A stretch of 7,807 bases of DNA from Lachnospiraceae bacterium (GTDB taxonomy: Bacteria > Bacillota > Clostridia > Lachnospirales > Lachnospiraceae): positions 1 to 7,807 of the forward strand of contig CAAFTS010000002.1 of assembly GCA_900765975.1 (NCBI GenBank). Direction: 5' to 3'. Both the position numbers and the translations under genes were made by a program. Under the pieces are notes generated by a model that was not told where the DNA came from, did not search any database, and saw only the letters and a program-made list of their open reading frames with translations. Below are positions 1 to 6,255 of this stretch, one piece after another. Numbering within the stretch: the first letter of the stretch is position 1; each line of letters starts with the position of its first letter.

Positions 1-68
1 ATTTTTTCAAAAAAATAAAATAGAATCAGGAAATAGAATTAAGTGATAGAGTGATTGGATAGAGAGGG

Positions 69-767
69 ATGACAGAAAAAACGAGAACATTTGAAAAGAT
101 CGCATATATTCGCAATGGTTTTACAACGAAATTTGGGATTCCAAGACAGAGTGGACTTGCAGAAATCTCTTCTGAGATTATATTTTATCCAGAATATCGA
201 GTGGCCGAGGCGTTTCGTGGTTTAGAAGAGTATTCACATCTTTGGCTTTTGTGGGAGTTTTCAGAGGCGGTACGTGAGAATTGGTCTCCGACAGTACGTC
301 CACCTCGACTGGGAGGAAATCAGCGTATGGGAGTTTTTGCTACCAGATCTCCATTTCGACCAAATCCAATTGGTCTTTCGGTTGTTAAACTGATTAAGAT
401 TGATTGGGAGAGGGAAGAGGGGCCGGTACTTCTTGTAAGCGGGGCGGATTTGATGAATGGAACTCCGATTTTTGACGTAAAACCATATCTTCCTTATGTA
501 GATAGTCATCCGGATGCCAGAACAGGATTTGCCGGGCGGGTTATGGATTATAAACTGCAGGTGGTTTTTCCGGAAGTCTATAAAAAGAAAGTGCCTCCTT
601 GTGAGGTAGAGAATCTGATACAATTGTTAAGACAGGATCCAAGACCGGCATATCAAAAGGACCCTGAACGGATTTATGGCATGGAGTATGCCGGAATGGA
701 AGTAAAGTTTTGTGTAGTGGATCAAGTAGTAACAGTTTGTGGAATTACATATGTAAAGAATGCATGA
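69..767 (+). CDS. trmO: tRNA (N6-threonylcarbamoyladenosine(37)-N6)-methyltransferase TrmO
   Basis: TrmO (TsaA/YaeB, UPF0066 family) uses S-adenosylmethionine to methylate N6 of t6A37 in certain threonine tRNAs, giving m6t6A next to the anticodon; it acts in the cytoplasm. The 232 residues match the usual length (E. coli about 235). Visible family motifs are IPRQSGL near 24-30, RGLEEYSHLW at 50-59, the hallmark RPPRLGGNQRMGVFATRS at 77-93 followed by FRPNPIG at 96-102, DVKPYLPYVDS at 136-146, and DPRPAY at 190-195. The alignment runs end to end, so the gene is intact. The ATG at 69 follows a purine-rich AGAGAGGG that lies very close to it, with GGA at 57-59 as another partial site. The start is chosen mainly because the family N-terminus (FEKIAYIRNGF) begins just after it. 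The gene is separated from the next by 145 bp containing a promoter, so it is probably not in the clpC operon. Confidence 0.95.
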   Translation: MTEKTRTFEKIAYIRNGFTTKFGIPRQSGLAEISSEIIFYPEYRVAEAFRGLEEYSHLWLLWEFSEAVRENWSPTVRPPRLGGNQRMGVFATRSPFRPNPIGLSVVKLIKIDWEREEGPVLLVSGADLMNGTPIFDVKPYLPYVDSHPDARTGFAGRVMDYKLQVVFPEVYKKKVPPCEVENLIQLLRQDPRPAYQKDPERIYGMEYAGMEVKFCVVDQVVTVCGITYVKNA

Positions 768-839
768 GTCTGTAACGGAAGTTGTTGGATGGAGTGAAAA
801 TACCGGAAAGCAATCAGAAGTTAGGGCTCATGTATTTTC

Positions 840-868
840 TTGCAGAGGAGGACTGTTTGTGCTATGAT
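840..868 (+). promoter_or_regulatory. Sigma-A-type promoter of the gntR-clpC operon
   Basis: TTGCAG at 840-845 and TATGAT at 863-868 are separated by 17 bp, and TGC directly before the -10 makes it an extended -10 element. Transcription would start near 875, giving a leader of about 38 nt before the GTG start at 913. No CtsR-type GGTCAAA heptad repeat and no CIRCE-like repeat is visible around it. A short direct repeat (ATAACA at 873-878 and 886-891, 13 bp apart) lies just downstream of the -10 and could be part of a repressor site, but it is weak. Confidence 0.65.
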
Positions 869-898
869 GTGTATAACAATCTGACATAACAAAAGATG

Positions 899-904
899 AA
901 GGAG
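899..904 (+). promoter_or_regulatory. Ribosome binding site that selects a GTG start
   Basis: AAGGAG lies 8 nt upstream of the GTG at 913. An ATG overlaps this start at 911 but is in another frame and meets TGA after two codons, so it cannot be the start. The Shine-Dalgarno spacing and the reading frame both favour GTG. Confidence 0.75.
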
Positions 905-912
905 TTGAGTAT

Positions 913-1287
913 GTGCTGATAGAGATTGATTTTAACAGTAGTGAAGCGATTTATATCCAGCTGCGCAATCAGATTATTATGGGTATTGCGACATCAACGA
1001 TACGTGAAGGGGATTCTCTTCCTTCGGTACGTCAGCTTGCTGAAACGATTGGTGTGAATATGCATACGGTGAACAAGGCGTATAATGTATTGAAACAGGA
1101 AGGTTTTATCAGCCTGGACAAACGCCGGGGCGCTGTCATTGCACTGGATATCAATAAGATTAAAGCGTTAGAGGAAATGCGTGAAAATCTCCAGATTGTA
1201 CTTGCGAAAGCATGTTGTAAGAATATAACGAGGGAAGAAGTACATGAATTGGTAGATTCTATTTTTGATGAATATTTCTTGATTTAA
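913..1287 (+). CDS. GntR-family transcriptional regulator, short YtrA type
   Basis: A DNA-binding repressor-like protein of 124 residues. Residues about 10-78 form the GntR winged helix: AIYIQLRNQI (helix 1), LPSVRQLAETIGVN (36-49), then the recognition helix around HTVNKAYNVLKQEGF (51-65) and the wing near DKRRGAVI (69-76). The remaining 46 or so residues are a short helical tail, as in the YtrA subfamily. This is too small for the UTRA or FadR effector-binding domains of larger GntR proteins. The start is GTG. It lies 21 bp upstream of clpC behind a shared promoter, with no terminator between, so the two are almost surely co-transcribed. YtrA-type regulators commonly repress their own operon, so control of clpC is the natural inference. 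More often this subfamily is linked to ABC transporters. The effector is unknown. Confidence 0.9.
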   Translation: MLIEIDFNSSEAIYIQLRNQIIMGIATSTIREGDSLPSVRQLAETIGVNMHTVNKAYNVLKQEGFISLDKRRGAVIALDINKIKALEEMRENLQIVLAKACCKNITREEVHELVDSIFDEYFLI

Positions 1288-1308
1288 TATATAGCATGGG
1301 AGGAATTT

Positions 1309-3753
1309 ATGCAGAATCAATATACAAAACAGGCGCTAAGCGCAATCCGTTTTGCAGCAGCGGAGGCGAAGAGGTTGAAACATCCGTATATCGGAACGGA
1401 GCACTTGTTGTTGGGCCTTCGCAAAGAGTATACCGGGGTTGCAGGTCAAGTGCTGGCACAGCATGGTGTGGATGAAGAGAAGATTCTGAAACTTATGGAT
1501 AAACTGGTTGTGCCGTCAGAAGGTGAAACCCGGAAAAAGCAGCCGGAGGAGTCTCCGCGTCTTCGTTGTATTTTGGAAGATGGAGTTGCAGAAGCAGGGC
1601 GTTTTCATATGCGGCAGGTAGGAACCGAGCATTTATTGATGGCGATGATTCGTGATGTGGACTGTGTAGCAGCCCGCATTTTGATTACAATGAATATTAA
1701 TTTGCAAAAACTGTTCCAGGATATTTTAGCGGCAGCAGGAATAGACCCAAAAACATATCAGGAGGAAGTATCTGAAGAAGGTCATGGAGCCGGAAGTGCG
1801 TTGGAGAAGTATTGTAAAGATTTAACAGCAGAGGCGGAAGAGGGACATCTGGATCCAGTGGTGGGCCGGGAAGAAGAAATTTTTCGGCTGATGCAGATTT
1901 TGAGCCGAAGAACAAAGAATAACCCTTGTCTGGTTGGAGAACCGGGTGTTGGAAAGACAGCTATTTTGGAAGGGTTGGCAGAACGGATTGCACTCGGAGC
2001 AGTGCCGGAGAGTATGAAGAGAAAACGAATCTATACGCTGGATCTGGCAGGTTTAATTGCAGGTTCTAAATATCGTGGAGAATTTGAAGAGCGGATGAAA
2101 CGATTGATCTCAGAAGTAGAATCGAGTCCTAATGTATTGTTGTTTATGGATGAACTTCATACGATGATCGGAGCCGGCGGCGCAGAAGGCGCGATGGATG
2201 CGTCTGGTATTTTGAAACCGGCATTATCAAGGGGAAAGTTGCAGCTGATCGGTGCGACAACGATATCCGAGTATCGGAAATATATTGAAAAGGATGCGGC
2301 ACTGGAGCGGAGGTTCCAGCCGATTATAGTAGAAGAACCGGGAAAAGAACAGTGTCTGGAGATTTTACAGGGATTAAAGAACAAATATCAACAGCATCAT
2401 AGGGTAGAACTTTCGGAAAGCGCACTGAAGGCAGCAGTAGAATTGTCGGAGCGGTATATTACTGACCGTAATCTGCCGGATAAGGCGATTGATGTGATGG
2501 ATGAAGCATGTTCCAAAGTCAGTCTCAAAGGATATAAAGTGCCGGAGAATCTTTTGAAGTTGGAAGAGGAGCTAAAGAACTGCATTCAGCAAAAGACACA
2601 GTGCATTAAGGAAGGGGCTTTTGAAGAAGCAACTCAGATTCAAAAAGAACAGGAAGCAGTGCAGAAAAAATTGGTTTCTCTTCGGAAACGATTAAAAAAG
2701 AAAAATCAGTCTGAGCATCCGTTAGTAGAGGAGTCAGATATTGCAGAGGTGGTCTCTGCGTGGACGAAAATTCCAATCAGCAAATTGGAGGAGACGGATG
2801 CAGAACGTTTGAATAAGTTGGAAAAAGAATTGCACAAGCGTGTGATTGGACAGGAAGAGGCGGTCAGTGCAGTGGCAAGAGCTGTTAAGCGAGGCAGAGT
2901 CGGATTAAAAGATCCGAAACGTCCGATTGGTTCTTTTCTGTTTCTCGGACCTACAGGCGTAGGAAAGACAGAATTATCGAAAGCACTTGCAGAAACGTTA
3001 TTTGGCAAGGAAGATGCAATGATCCGAGTTGATATGTCAGAATATATGGAAAAGCATTCTGTGGCAAAGATGATTGGTTCCCCTCCGGGATATGTTGGAC
3101 ATGAGGAGGGGGGACAATTAAGTGATCAGGTACGGACGCATCCGTATTCTGTGATTTTATTTGATGAGATAGAGAAGGCACATCCAGATGTATTTAACAT
3201 TTTGCTGCAAGTATTGGATGATGGACATATTACAGATTCTCAAGGACGTAAGGTGGATTTCAGCAATACGGTTATCATAATGACCTCCAATGCCGGTGCA
3301 AAAGCGATTATGGAGCCAAAGAAACTTGGATTTGCAGCAAAAGAGGATGCGAAAGGCGATTATGAACGGATGAAACAGAATGTCATGGAAGAAGTGAAGT
3401 TGATTTTCCGTCCGGAATTTCTTAATCGAATTGATGAAATTATTGTATTCCATCCATTGAATCATAGTCATATGAAACAGATTGTAACGTTGCAGTGTAA
3501 GGAGTTTACAAATCGTTTGAAAGAACAATTGCAGATTAGTTTAAGCATCCGTGATTCAGTGAAAAATCTAATTATTGAAAAAGGAACTGATGTAAAATAC
3601 GGAGCTAGACCGCTGCGCCGTGCTCTACAGACAGAGTTAGAAGATAAACTGGCAGAGGCGATTTTGAGCGGAGAAGTAAAATCCGGAATGCAGATAGAGG
3701 CAGGGGTGTCCAAAAAGGAAATTAAATTTTATCCAAAAGAGATAAAAAAGTAG
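1309..3753 (+). CDS. clpC: ATP-dependent Clp protease ATP-binding subunit ClpC
   Basis: A hexameric Hsp100 AAA+ unfoldase that feeds damaged or regulatory proteins to ClpP in the cytoplasm. At 814 residues it matches Bacillus ClpC (about 810). Two Clp-N repeats fill 1-145, each with GTEHLL (29-34, 105-110). AAA1 has Walker A GEPGVGKT (210-217), a pore-loop KYRG (254-257), Walker [10 protein letters not shown] (277-285) and arginine fingers near ERR (333-335). A coiled middle domain at about 410-470 carries a UVR-like stretch, [18 protein letters not shown]2 has GPTGVGKT (547-554), GYVG (594-597), [11 protein letters not shown] (615-625), TSNAG (659-663), [11 protein letters not shown] (700-710) and sensor-2 GARPLRR (765-771). 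LGF at 673-675 sits where the ClpP-docking tripeptide is expected. GGGAGGA at 1298-1304 precedes the ATG. All ATPase residues are present, so it should be active. No zinc finger is seen, which argues against ClpE. The usual ctsR-mcsA-mcsB genes are not upstream; a GntR gene is. Confidence 0.97.
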   Translation: MQNQYTKQALSAIRFAAAEAKRLKHPYIGTEHLLLGLRKEYTGVAGQVLAQHGVDEEKILKLMDKLVVPSEGETRKKQPEESPRLRCILEDGVAEAGRFHMRQVGTEHLLMAMIRDVDCVAARILITMNINLQKLFQDILAAAGIDPKTYQEEVSEEGHGAGSALEKYCKDLTAEAEEGHLDPVVGREEEIFRLMQILSRRTKNNPCLVGEPGVGKTAILEGLAERIALGAVPESMKRKRIYTLDLAGLIAGSKYRGEFEERMKRLISEVESSPNVLLFMDELHTMIGAGGAEGAMDASGILKPALSRGKLQLIGATTISEYRKYIEKDAALERRFQPIIVEEPGKEQCLEILQGLKNKYQQHHRVELSESALKAAVELSERYITDRNLPDKAIDVMDEACSKVSLKGYKVPENLLKLEEELKNCIQQKTQCIKEGAFEEATQIQKEQEAVQKKLVSLRKRLKKKNQSEHPLVEESDIAEVVSAWTKIPISKLEETDAERLNKLEKELHKRVIGQEEAVSAVARAVKRGRVGLKDPKRPIGSFLFLGPTGVGKTELSKALAETLFGKEDAMIRVDMSEYMEKHSVAKMIGSPPGYVGHEEGGQLSDQVRTHPYSVILFDEIEKAHPDVFNILLQVLDDGHITDSQGRKVDFSNTVIIMTSNAGAKAIMEPKKLGFAAKEDAKGDYERMKQNVMEEVKLIFRPEFLNRIDEIIVFHPLNHSHMKQIVTLQCKEFTNRLKEQLQISLSIRDSVKNLIIEKGTDVKYGARPLRRALQTELEDKLAEAILSGEVKSGMQIEAGVSKKEIKFYPKEIKK

Positions 3754-3803
3754 AAAAATAGATGGAATTATTATATACTGAATACATGGATAAAAAGAGC
3801 AGT

Positions 3804-3831
3804 TTGATAAAAAGCGACTGCACAATATTCT
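3804..3831 (+). promoter_or_regulatory. Possible weak promoter for the small acidic-protein gene
   Basis: TTGATA at 3804-3809 and TATTCT at 3826-3831 are 16 bp apart. The -10 matches only four of six consensus bases. A start near 3838 would leave a short leader directly in front of the strong AGGAGGAG at 3841-3848. No convincing terminator lies between clpC (stop at 3753) and this point, so read-through from clpC is also possible. Confidence 0.35.
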
Positions 3832-3858
3832 AAAATACGCAGGAGGAGTAAAAAGAAA

Positions 3859-4272
3859 ATGGCAACAGTTAAAGAATTATTACGCGCAGAAAATGATGGT
3901 ACACTCAGCTTTGGAGACTATACTTTGACATCTAAGACAAAGCTGGATAACTACGAGTTTGAAGGCGATATTTATAAAGTGAAAACATTTGCGGAGATTA
4001 CAAAGTTAGAAAAGAATGGTCTGTTTGTATATGAGTCTGTTCCGGGAAGCACTGTGGAGAATTTTAAAGAAACGGACAGTGAAGTGACGTTTAAGGTATC
4101 AGCTCCAGAAGATGTTCAGTTTACATTGGAATTGGAACCGGAGAGTGAATACGAAGTATTTCTTGGAGGCGAATCAGCAGGAAAGATGACAACTAATTTG
4201 AGTGGAAAGCTGAGTGTAAGTGTAGAACTTGCCGGAGATGAAAGTGCAGATGTGAAAGTTGTAAAGTGTTAG
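3859..4272 (+). CDS. Small acidic beta-rich protein of unknown function
   Basis: I cannot assign a function. The 137-residue product has about 27 Asp/Glu against 14 Lys/Arg, no Trp, one Cys (the last residue), no signal peptide and no hydrophobic segment, so it should be a soluble cytoplasmic protein. The N-terminal third (KELLRAENDGTLSFGDYTL, then DIYKVKTFAEITKLEKNG at 37-54) looks like a conserved short domain. Residues about 70-137 alternate polar and hydrophobic positions (EVTFKVSAPEDVQFTLELE; SGKLSVSVELAG), as in an immunoglobulin-like or PEGA-like beta-sandwich; this is a visual impression only. AGGAGGAG at 3841-3848 lies 10 nt before the ATG and predicts high translation. I recall Lachnospiraceae relatives being auto-labelled 'endosialidase', but nothing here supports an enzyme: it is far too short and no catalytic motif is visible. 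It is followed by its own terminator and so seems separate from the downstream SOS operon. Confidence 0.85.
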   Translation: MATVKELLRAENDGTLSFGDYTLTSKTKLDNYEFEGDIYKVKTFAEITKLEKNGLFVYESVPGSTVENFKETDSEVTFKVSAPEDVQFTLELEPESEYEVFLGGESAGKMTTNLSGKLSVSVELAGDESADVKVVKC

Positions 4273-4275
4273 TAC

Positions 4276-4308
4276 AAATCATAGATTTTGCTGATATCAA
4301 TATGATTT
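4276..4308. repeat. Perfect 8-bp inverted repeat after the acidic-protein gene
   Basis: AAATCATA (4276-4283) and TATGATTT (4301-4308) are exact reverse complements flanking a 17-nt loop that itself contains TGATATCA (4292-4299). It begins 3 nt after the stop codon and ends 14 nt before the terminator stem. There is no T-run behind it, so it is not a terminator by itself. It may be a 3' mRNA-stabilising hairpin or chance in AT-rich DNA. Confidence 0.4.
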
Positions 4309-4322
4309 AGAAGAACGGTGAT

Positions 4323-4354
4323 ACGGGAGCAGGCAGAAACTGTTCCCGTTTTTT
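4323..4354 (+). terminator. Rho-independent terminator
   Basis: A 10-bp stem pairs ACGGGAGCAG (4323-4332) with CTGTTCCCGT (4340-4349), with one G-U pair, a 7-nt loop GCAGAAA and a run of six T at 4349-4354. It ends the transcript of the small acidic protein (and of clpC if that reads through) 22 bp before the -35 of the SOS promoter, so it insulates the two units. Confidence 0.9.
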
Positions 4355-4375
4355 AGTTGTGCCTGATTATTTCTC

Positions 4376-4404
4376 TTGAAAACGAACAGATGTTCTTGTA
4401 TAAT
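4376..4404 (+). promoter_or_regulatory. Strong sigma-A promoter of the SOS polymerase-radA operon
   Basis: TTGAAA at 4376-4381 and a perfect TATAAT at 4399-4404 are separated by the ideal 17 bp. Transcription should begin near 4411. A LexA box fills most of the spacer. The TTG of the -35 is in frame with the polymerase gene and can be misread as an upstream start codon. Confidence 0.85.
4383..4396. promoter_or_regulatory. LexA (DinR) SOS box 1
   Basis: CGAACAGATGTTCT contains both half-sites of the Firmicute SOS consensus, GAAC-N4-GTTC, exactly. It lies between the -35 and -10 elements, so bound LexA would exclude RNA polymerase, and RecA-stimulated LexA cleavage after DNA damage would release the promoter. 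Confidence 0.88.
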
Positions 4405-4409
4405 AAATA

Positions 4410-4423
4410 CAAACATTTGTTTG
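4410..4423. promoter_or_regulatory. Probable second, degenerate LexA box
   Basis: CAAACATTTGTTTG has symmetric half-sites CAAAC and GTTTG, one base per half away from the consensus CGAAC and GTTCG. Its centre is 27 bp downstream of box 1 and it covers the predicted transcription start. This is a plausible weaker operator, less certain than box 1. Confidence 0.5.
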
Positions 4424-4441
4424 GGAAGGGAGAGAATGTTA

Positions 4442-5971
4442 ATGGAAGAACAAGTGAGAACCTACATAGCAATAGATTTGAAGTCTTTCTATGCATCTGT
4501 AGAATGCGTAGAGCGTGGGTTAGATCCATTGGCAGCGAATTTGGTGGTGGCAGATCCTTCTCGGACAGAGAAGACAATCTGTCTTGCGGTTTCTCCGGCG
4601 TTAAAAAGCTATGGAATAGCGGGAAGGCCACGATTGTTTGAGGTGGAGCAGAAGGTACAAGAAATCAACGCTGAACGGCTGACTCATGTACCGGGACAAA
4701 TGTTTAAGGGCAGTTCTGTTTGTTCTGTAGATTTGGACCGATATCCTGAGCTGAAATTAGATTATATTGTTGCAATGCCGCGTATGGCACTTTATATTGA
4801 GTATAGTGCAAAGATTTATGAAATTTATTTGAAATATATTGCTCCGGAAGATATGCATGTATATTCTATAGATGAGATTTTTTTGGATGTGACGCAATAT
4901 TTGAATACATACCAGTTAAGTGCAAGAAAGTTGGCTGCGAGGATGGTGCAGGATGTGTTTCACACGACGGGAATTACAGCGACAGCAGGAATTGGGAGTA
5001 ATTTATATCTTTGTAAAGTAGCAATGGATATTGTGGCAAAACATATTCCAGCCGATCAGTATGGAGTACGGATTGCAAAGTTGGATGAAAAAATGTATCG
5101 AAAATTTTTGTGGAATCATCAGCCGATTACCGATTTTTGGCGAATTGGAAAGGGGTATGAGAAAAAACTTGCAGAACATGGAATGTATACAATGGGGGAT
5201 GTGGCGAGGTGTTCAGTTGGAAAAGCAGACGAATACCATAATGAAGAATTGTTGTATCGGCTGTTTGGAGTTCAAGCTGAATTATTGATTGATCATGCAT
5301 GGGGATGGGAACCTTGTACAATGGAAGATATTAAGGCGTATAAACCAAGTGTGAATAGTCTTGGCTCCGGACAGGTATTACAGTGTCCTTATTGTTTTGA
5401 AAAAGGCAGATTGATTGTGAAAGAGATGGCGGATCTTCTGATTTTAAAGTTGGTGGATAAACAGCTTGTAACGAAACAGATTGTATTGACTGTAGGGTAT
5501 GACCTTGAAAATATGTGTCATTCTGAAACAGGATTCTCGTATAGTGGGGAAATTTATATTGATCATTATGGTCGAAAGGTACCGAAACATGCTCGTGGTA
5601 CAGTGAATTTTGAAACTGCCACATCCTCTACACGTAAAATTATGCAAGCCGTTTTGAAATTATATGATGAAAAAGTAAATCCTTCATTGACAATTCGAAG
5701 AGTTTATTTGTCAGCAAATGATGTGATTCCTGAGAAATGTTTGAAAGAGGAAATGAAATATGAACAATTGGATTTGTTTACAGATTATGAAAAAGAATTT
5801 CAGAAACAGCAACAGGTAAAAATAGAGCAGAAGAAGGAACGAAGTCTTCAGAAGGCTAGATTAGAGATTCAGAAAAAATATGGAAAGAATGCTATTTTAA
5901 GAGGAATGAATCTGTTGGAGGGGGCTATGACAAGAGAAAGGAATGAACAGATTGGCGGTCACAGAGCTTAA
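4442..5971 (+). CDS. Y-family translesion DNA polymerase (UmuC/UvrX-like)
   Basis: An error-prone polymerase that copies past damaged bases. Numbering is from the ATG at 4442 (509 residues). The palm and finger motifs are AIDLKSFYASVE (10-21), with metal-binding D12 and likely steric gate Y17, and YSIDEIFLDV (141-150), with catalytic D144 and E145. TATAGIGSNLYLCKVAMD at 179-196 and the helix-hairpin-helix RIGKGYEKKLAEHGM (234-248) follow. A little-finger domain ends near 425. QLDLF at 442-446 is a beta-clamp binding motif. The basic tail ends GKNAILRGMNLLEGAMTRER...IGGHRA, typical of the Firmicute UvrX/YqjW branch rather than classical DinB. AAGGGAG at 4426-4432 is 9 nt from this ATG; the ATG at 4436 is possible but only 3 nt away. 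Control is by LexA. The 3' end overlaps the YolD-like gene, its usual partner. Confidence 0.92.
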   Translation: MEEQVRTYIAIDLKSFYASVECVERGLDPLAANLVVADPSRTEKTICLAVSPALKSYGIAGRPRLFEVEQKVQEINAERLTHVPGQMFKGSSVCSVDLDRYPELKLDYIVAMPRMALYIEYSAKIYEIYLKYIAPEDMHVYSIDEIFLDVTQYLNTYQLSARKLAARMVQDVFHTTGITATAGIGSNLYLCKVAMDIVAKHIPADQYGVRIAKLDEKMYRKFLWNHQPITDFWRIGKGYEKKLAEHGMYTMGDVARCSVGKADEYHNEELLYRLFGVQAELLIDHAWGWEPCTMEDIKAYKPSVNSLGSGQVLQCPYCFEKGRLIVKEMADLLILKLVDKQLVTKQIVLTVGYDLENMCHSETGFSYSGEIYIDHYGRKVPKHARGTVNFETATSSTRKIMQAVLKLYDEKVNPSLTIRRVYLSANDVIPEKCLKEEMKYEQLDLFTDYEKEFQKQQQVKIEQKKERSLQKARLEIQKKYGKNAILRGMNLLEGAMTRERNEQIGGHRA

Positions 5972-6158
5972 GGTAAATGTACAGGAGTATGCAGATATTA
6001 TAGAGATGCAGCATCCAATTTCTAAGAGGCATGCACGAATGCCGATCCAGGATCGGGCAGCTCAGTTTGCACCATTTGCTGCTTTAAATGGATTTGAAGA
6101 AGTGATACACAATACAAAAGAAAAACATGAAAAGAAACAGTTAGGAGAAATTATATGA
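5943..6158 (+). CDS. Short YolD-like protein, putative polymerase partner
   Basis: YolD-family proteins are usually encoded next to UvrX/YqjW polymerases and have been proposed to play the part of UmuD; this is not well tested. The core signature is clear: YADIIEMQHPISKRHARM (16-33) and DRAAQFAPFAALNGF (37-51). The protein is only 71 residues, whereas many clostridial relatives continue with a helical and beta C-terminal part to over 100 residues. Here it stops soon after a lysine-rich end (KEKHEKKQ). No remnant of that part is visible downstream, so it is short rather than recently broken. The gene overlaps the polymerase by 29 bp. The ATG at 5943 has AAAGGA (5937-5942) directly against it, whereas TTG at 5952 has the same site at 9-nt spacing and may be the true start. 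The stop codon overlaps the next start in an ATGA. Confidence 0.85.
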   Translation: MNRLAVTELKVNVQEYADIIEMQHPISKRHARMPIQDRAAQFAPFAALNGFEEVIHNTKEKHEKKQLGEII

Positions 6159-6253
6159 ATACGAGAAAAATAAAATATTTAATAGTTCATTTGATACTAT
6201 GTATTATTTTAATTATTCTACTGTGGTTTCTTTATTTTAGAAAGGGGGAATAG
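6155..6253 (+). CDS. 32-residue single-pass membrane protein in the SOS operon
   Basis: A small gene easily missed by length cut-offs. It starts at ATG 6155, four bases before the end of the YolD-like gene (ATGA overlap, suggesting translational coupling), and has its own AGGAGA at 6143-6148 with 6-nt spacing. The product has a basic head (MNTRKIKY), one hydrophobic segment at about residues 9-28 (VHLILCIILIILLWFLYF) and a short RKGE tail, so it should sit in the cytoplasmic membrane; orientation is not clear. The stop at 6251-6253 is 2 bp before radA, and the radA ribosome site (AGGGGGAA) lies inside its last codons, so translation of the two should be linked. I recognise no family. Size, single membrane span and LexA control resemble SOS-induced division inhibitors such as Caulobacter SidA; this is analogy only. 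A translated leader for radA is the main alternative. Confidence 0.65.
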   Translation: MNTRKIKYLIVHLILCIILIILLWFLYFRKGE

Positions 6254-6255
6254 AA

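Noticed and set aside
1..20. Tail of an upstream terminator in the opening T-run
   Set aside because: A run of six T begins the window, but the stem that would have to precede it lies outside and cannot be seen.
261..623. Minus-strand open frame of 120 codons within trmO
   Set aside because: It lies wholly opposite an intact conserved gene, has no ribosome site and encodes no recognisable protein. The other minus-strand frames opposite clpC, the polymerase and radA are rejected for the same reason.
760..867. 35-codon open frame overlapping the end of trmO
   Set aside because: It has no ribosome site, ends inside the -10 of the next promoter and has no recognisable composition. An open run of this length is expected by chance.
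768..912. CtsR or HrcA operator before gntR-clpC
   Set aside because: No GGTCAAA-type heptad tandem and no CIRCE inverted repeat is visible on either strand in this interval.
3859..4272. Annotation of the acidic protein as an endosialidase
   Set aside because: The protein is 137 residues with no sialidase Asp-box repeats or catalytic residues. Such a label would be an inherited misannotation.
4376..4441. Upstream TTG start that would add 22 residues to the polymerase
   Set aside because: The TTG is the first half of the -35 element of a strong promoter and lies upstream of the predicted transcription start. It also has no ribosome site, and the extra residues look unlike any Y-family N-terminus.
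4376..6253. The polymerase-yolD module as a recent mobile or prophage insertion between clpC and radA
   Set aside because: UvrX-type genes do occur on prophages, but there are no flanking repeats, integrase, transposase or obvious change in base composition. The junctions are tight and operon-like.
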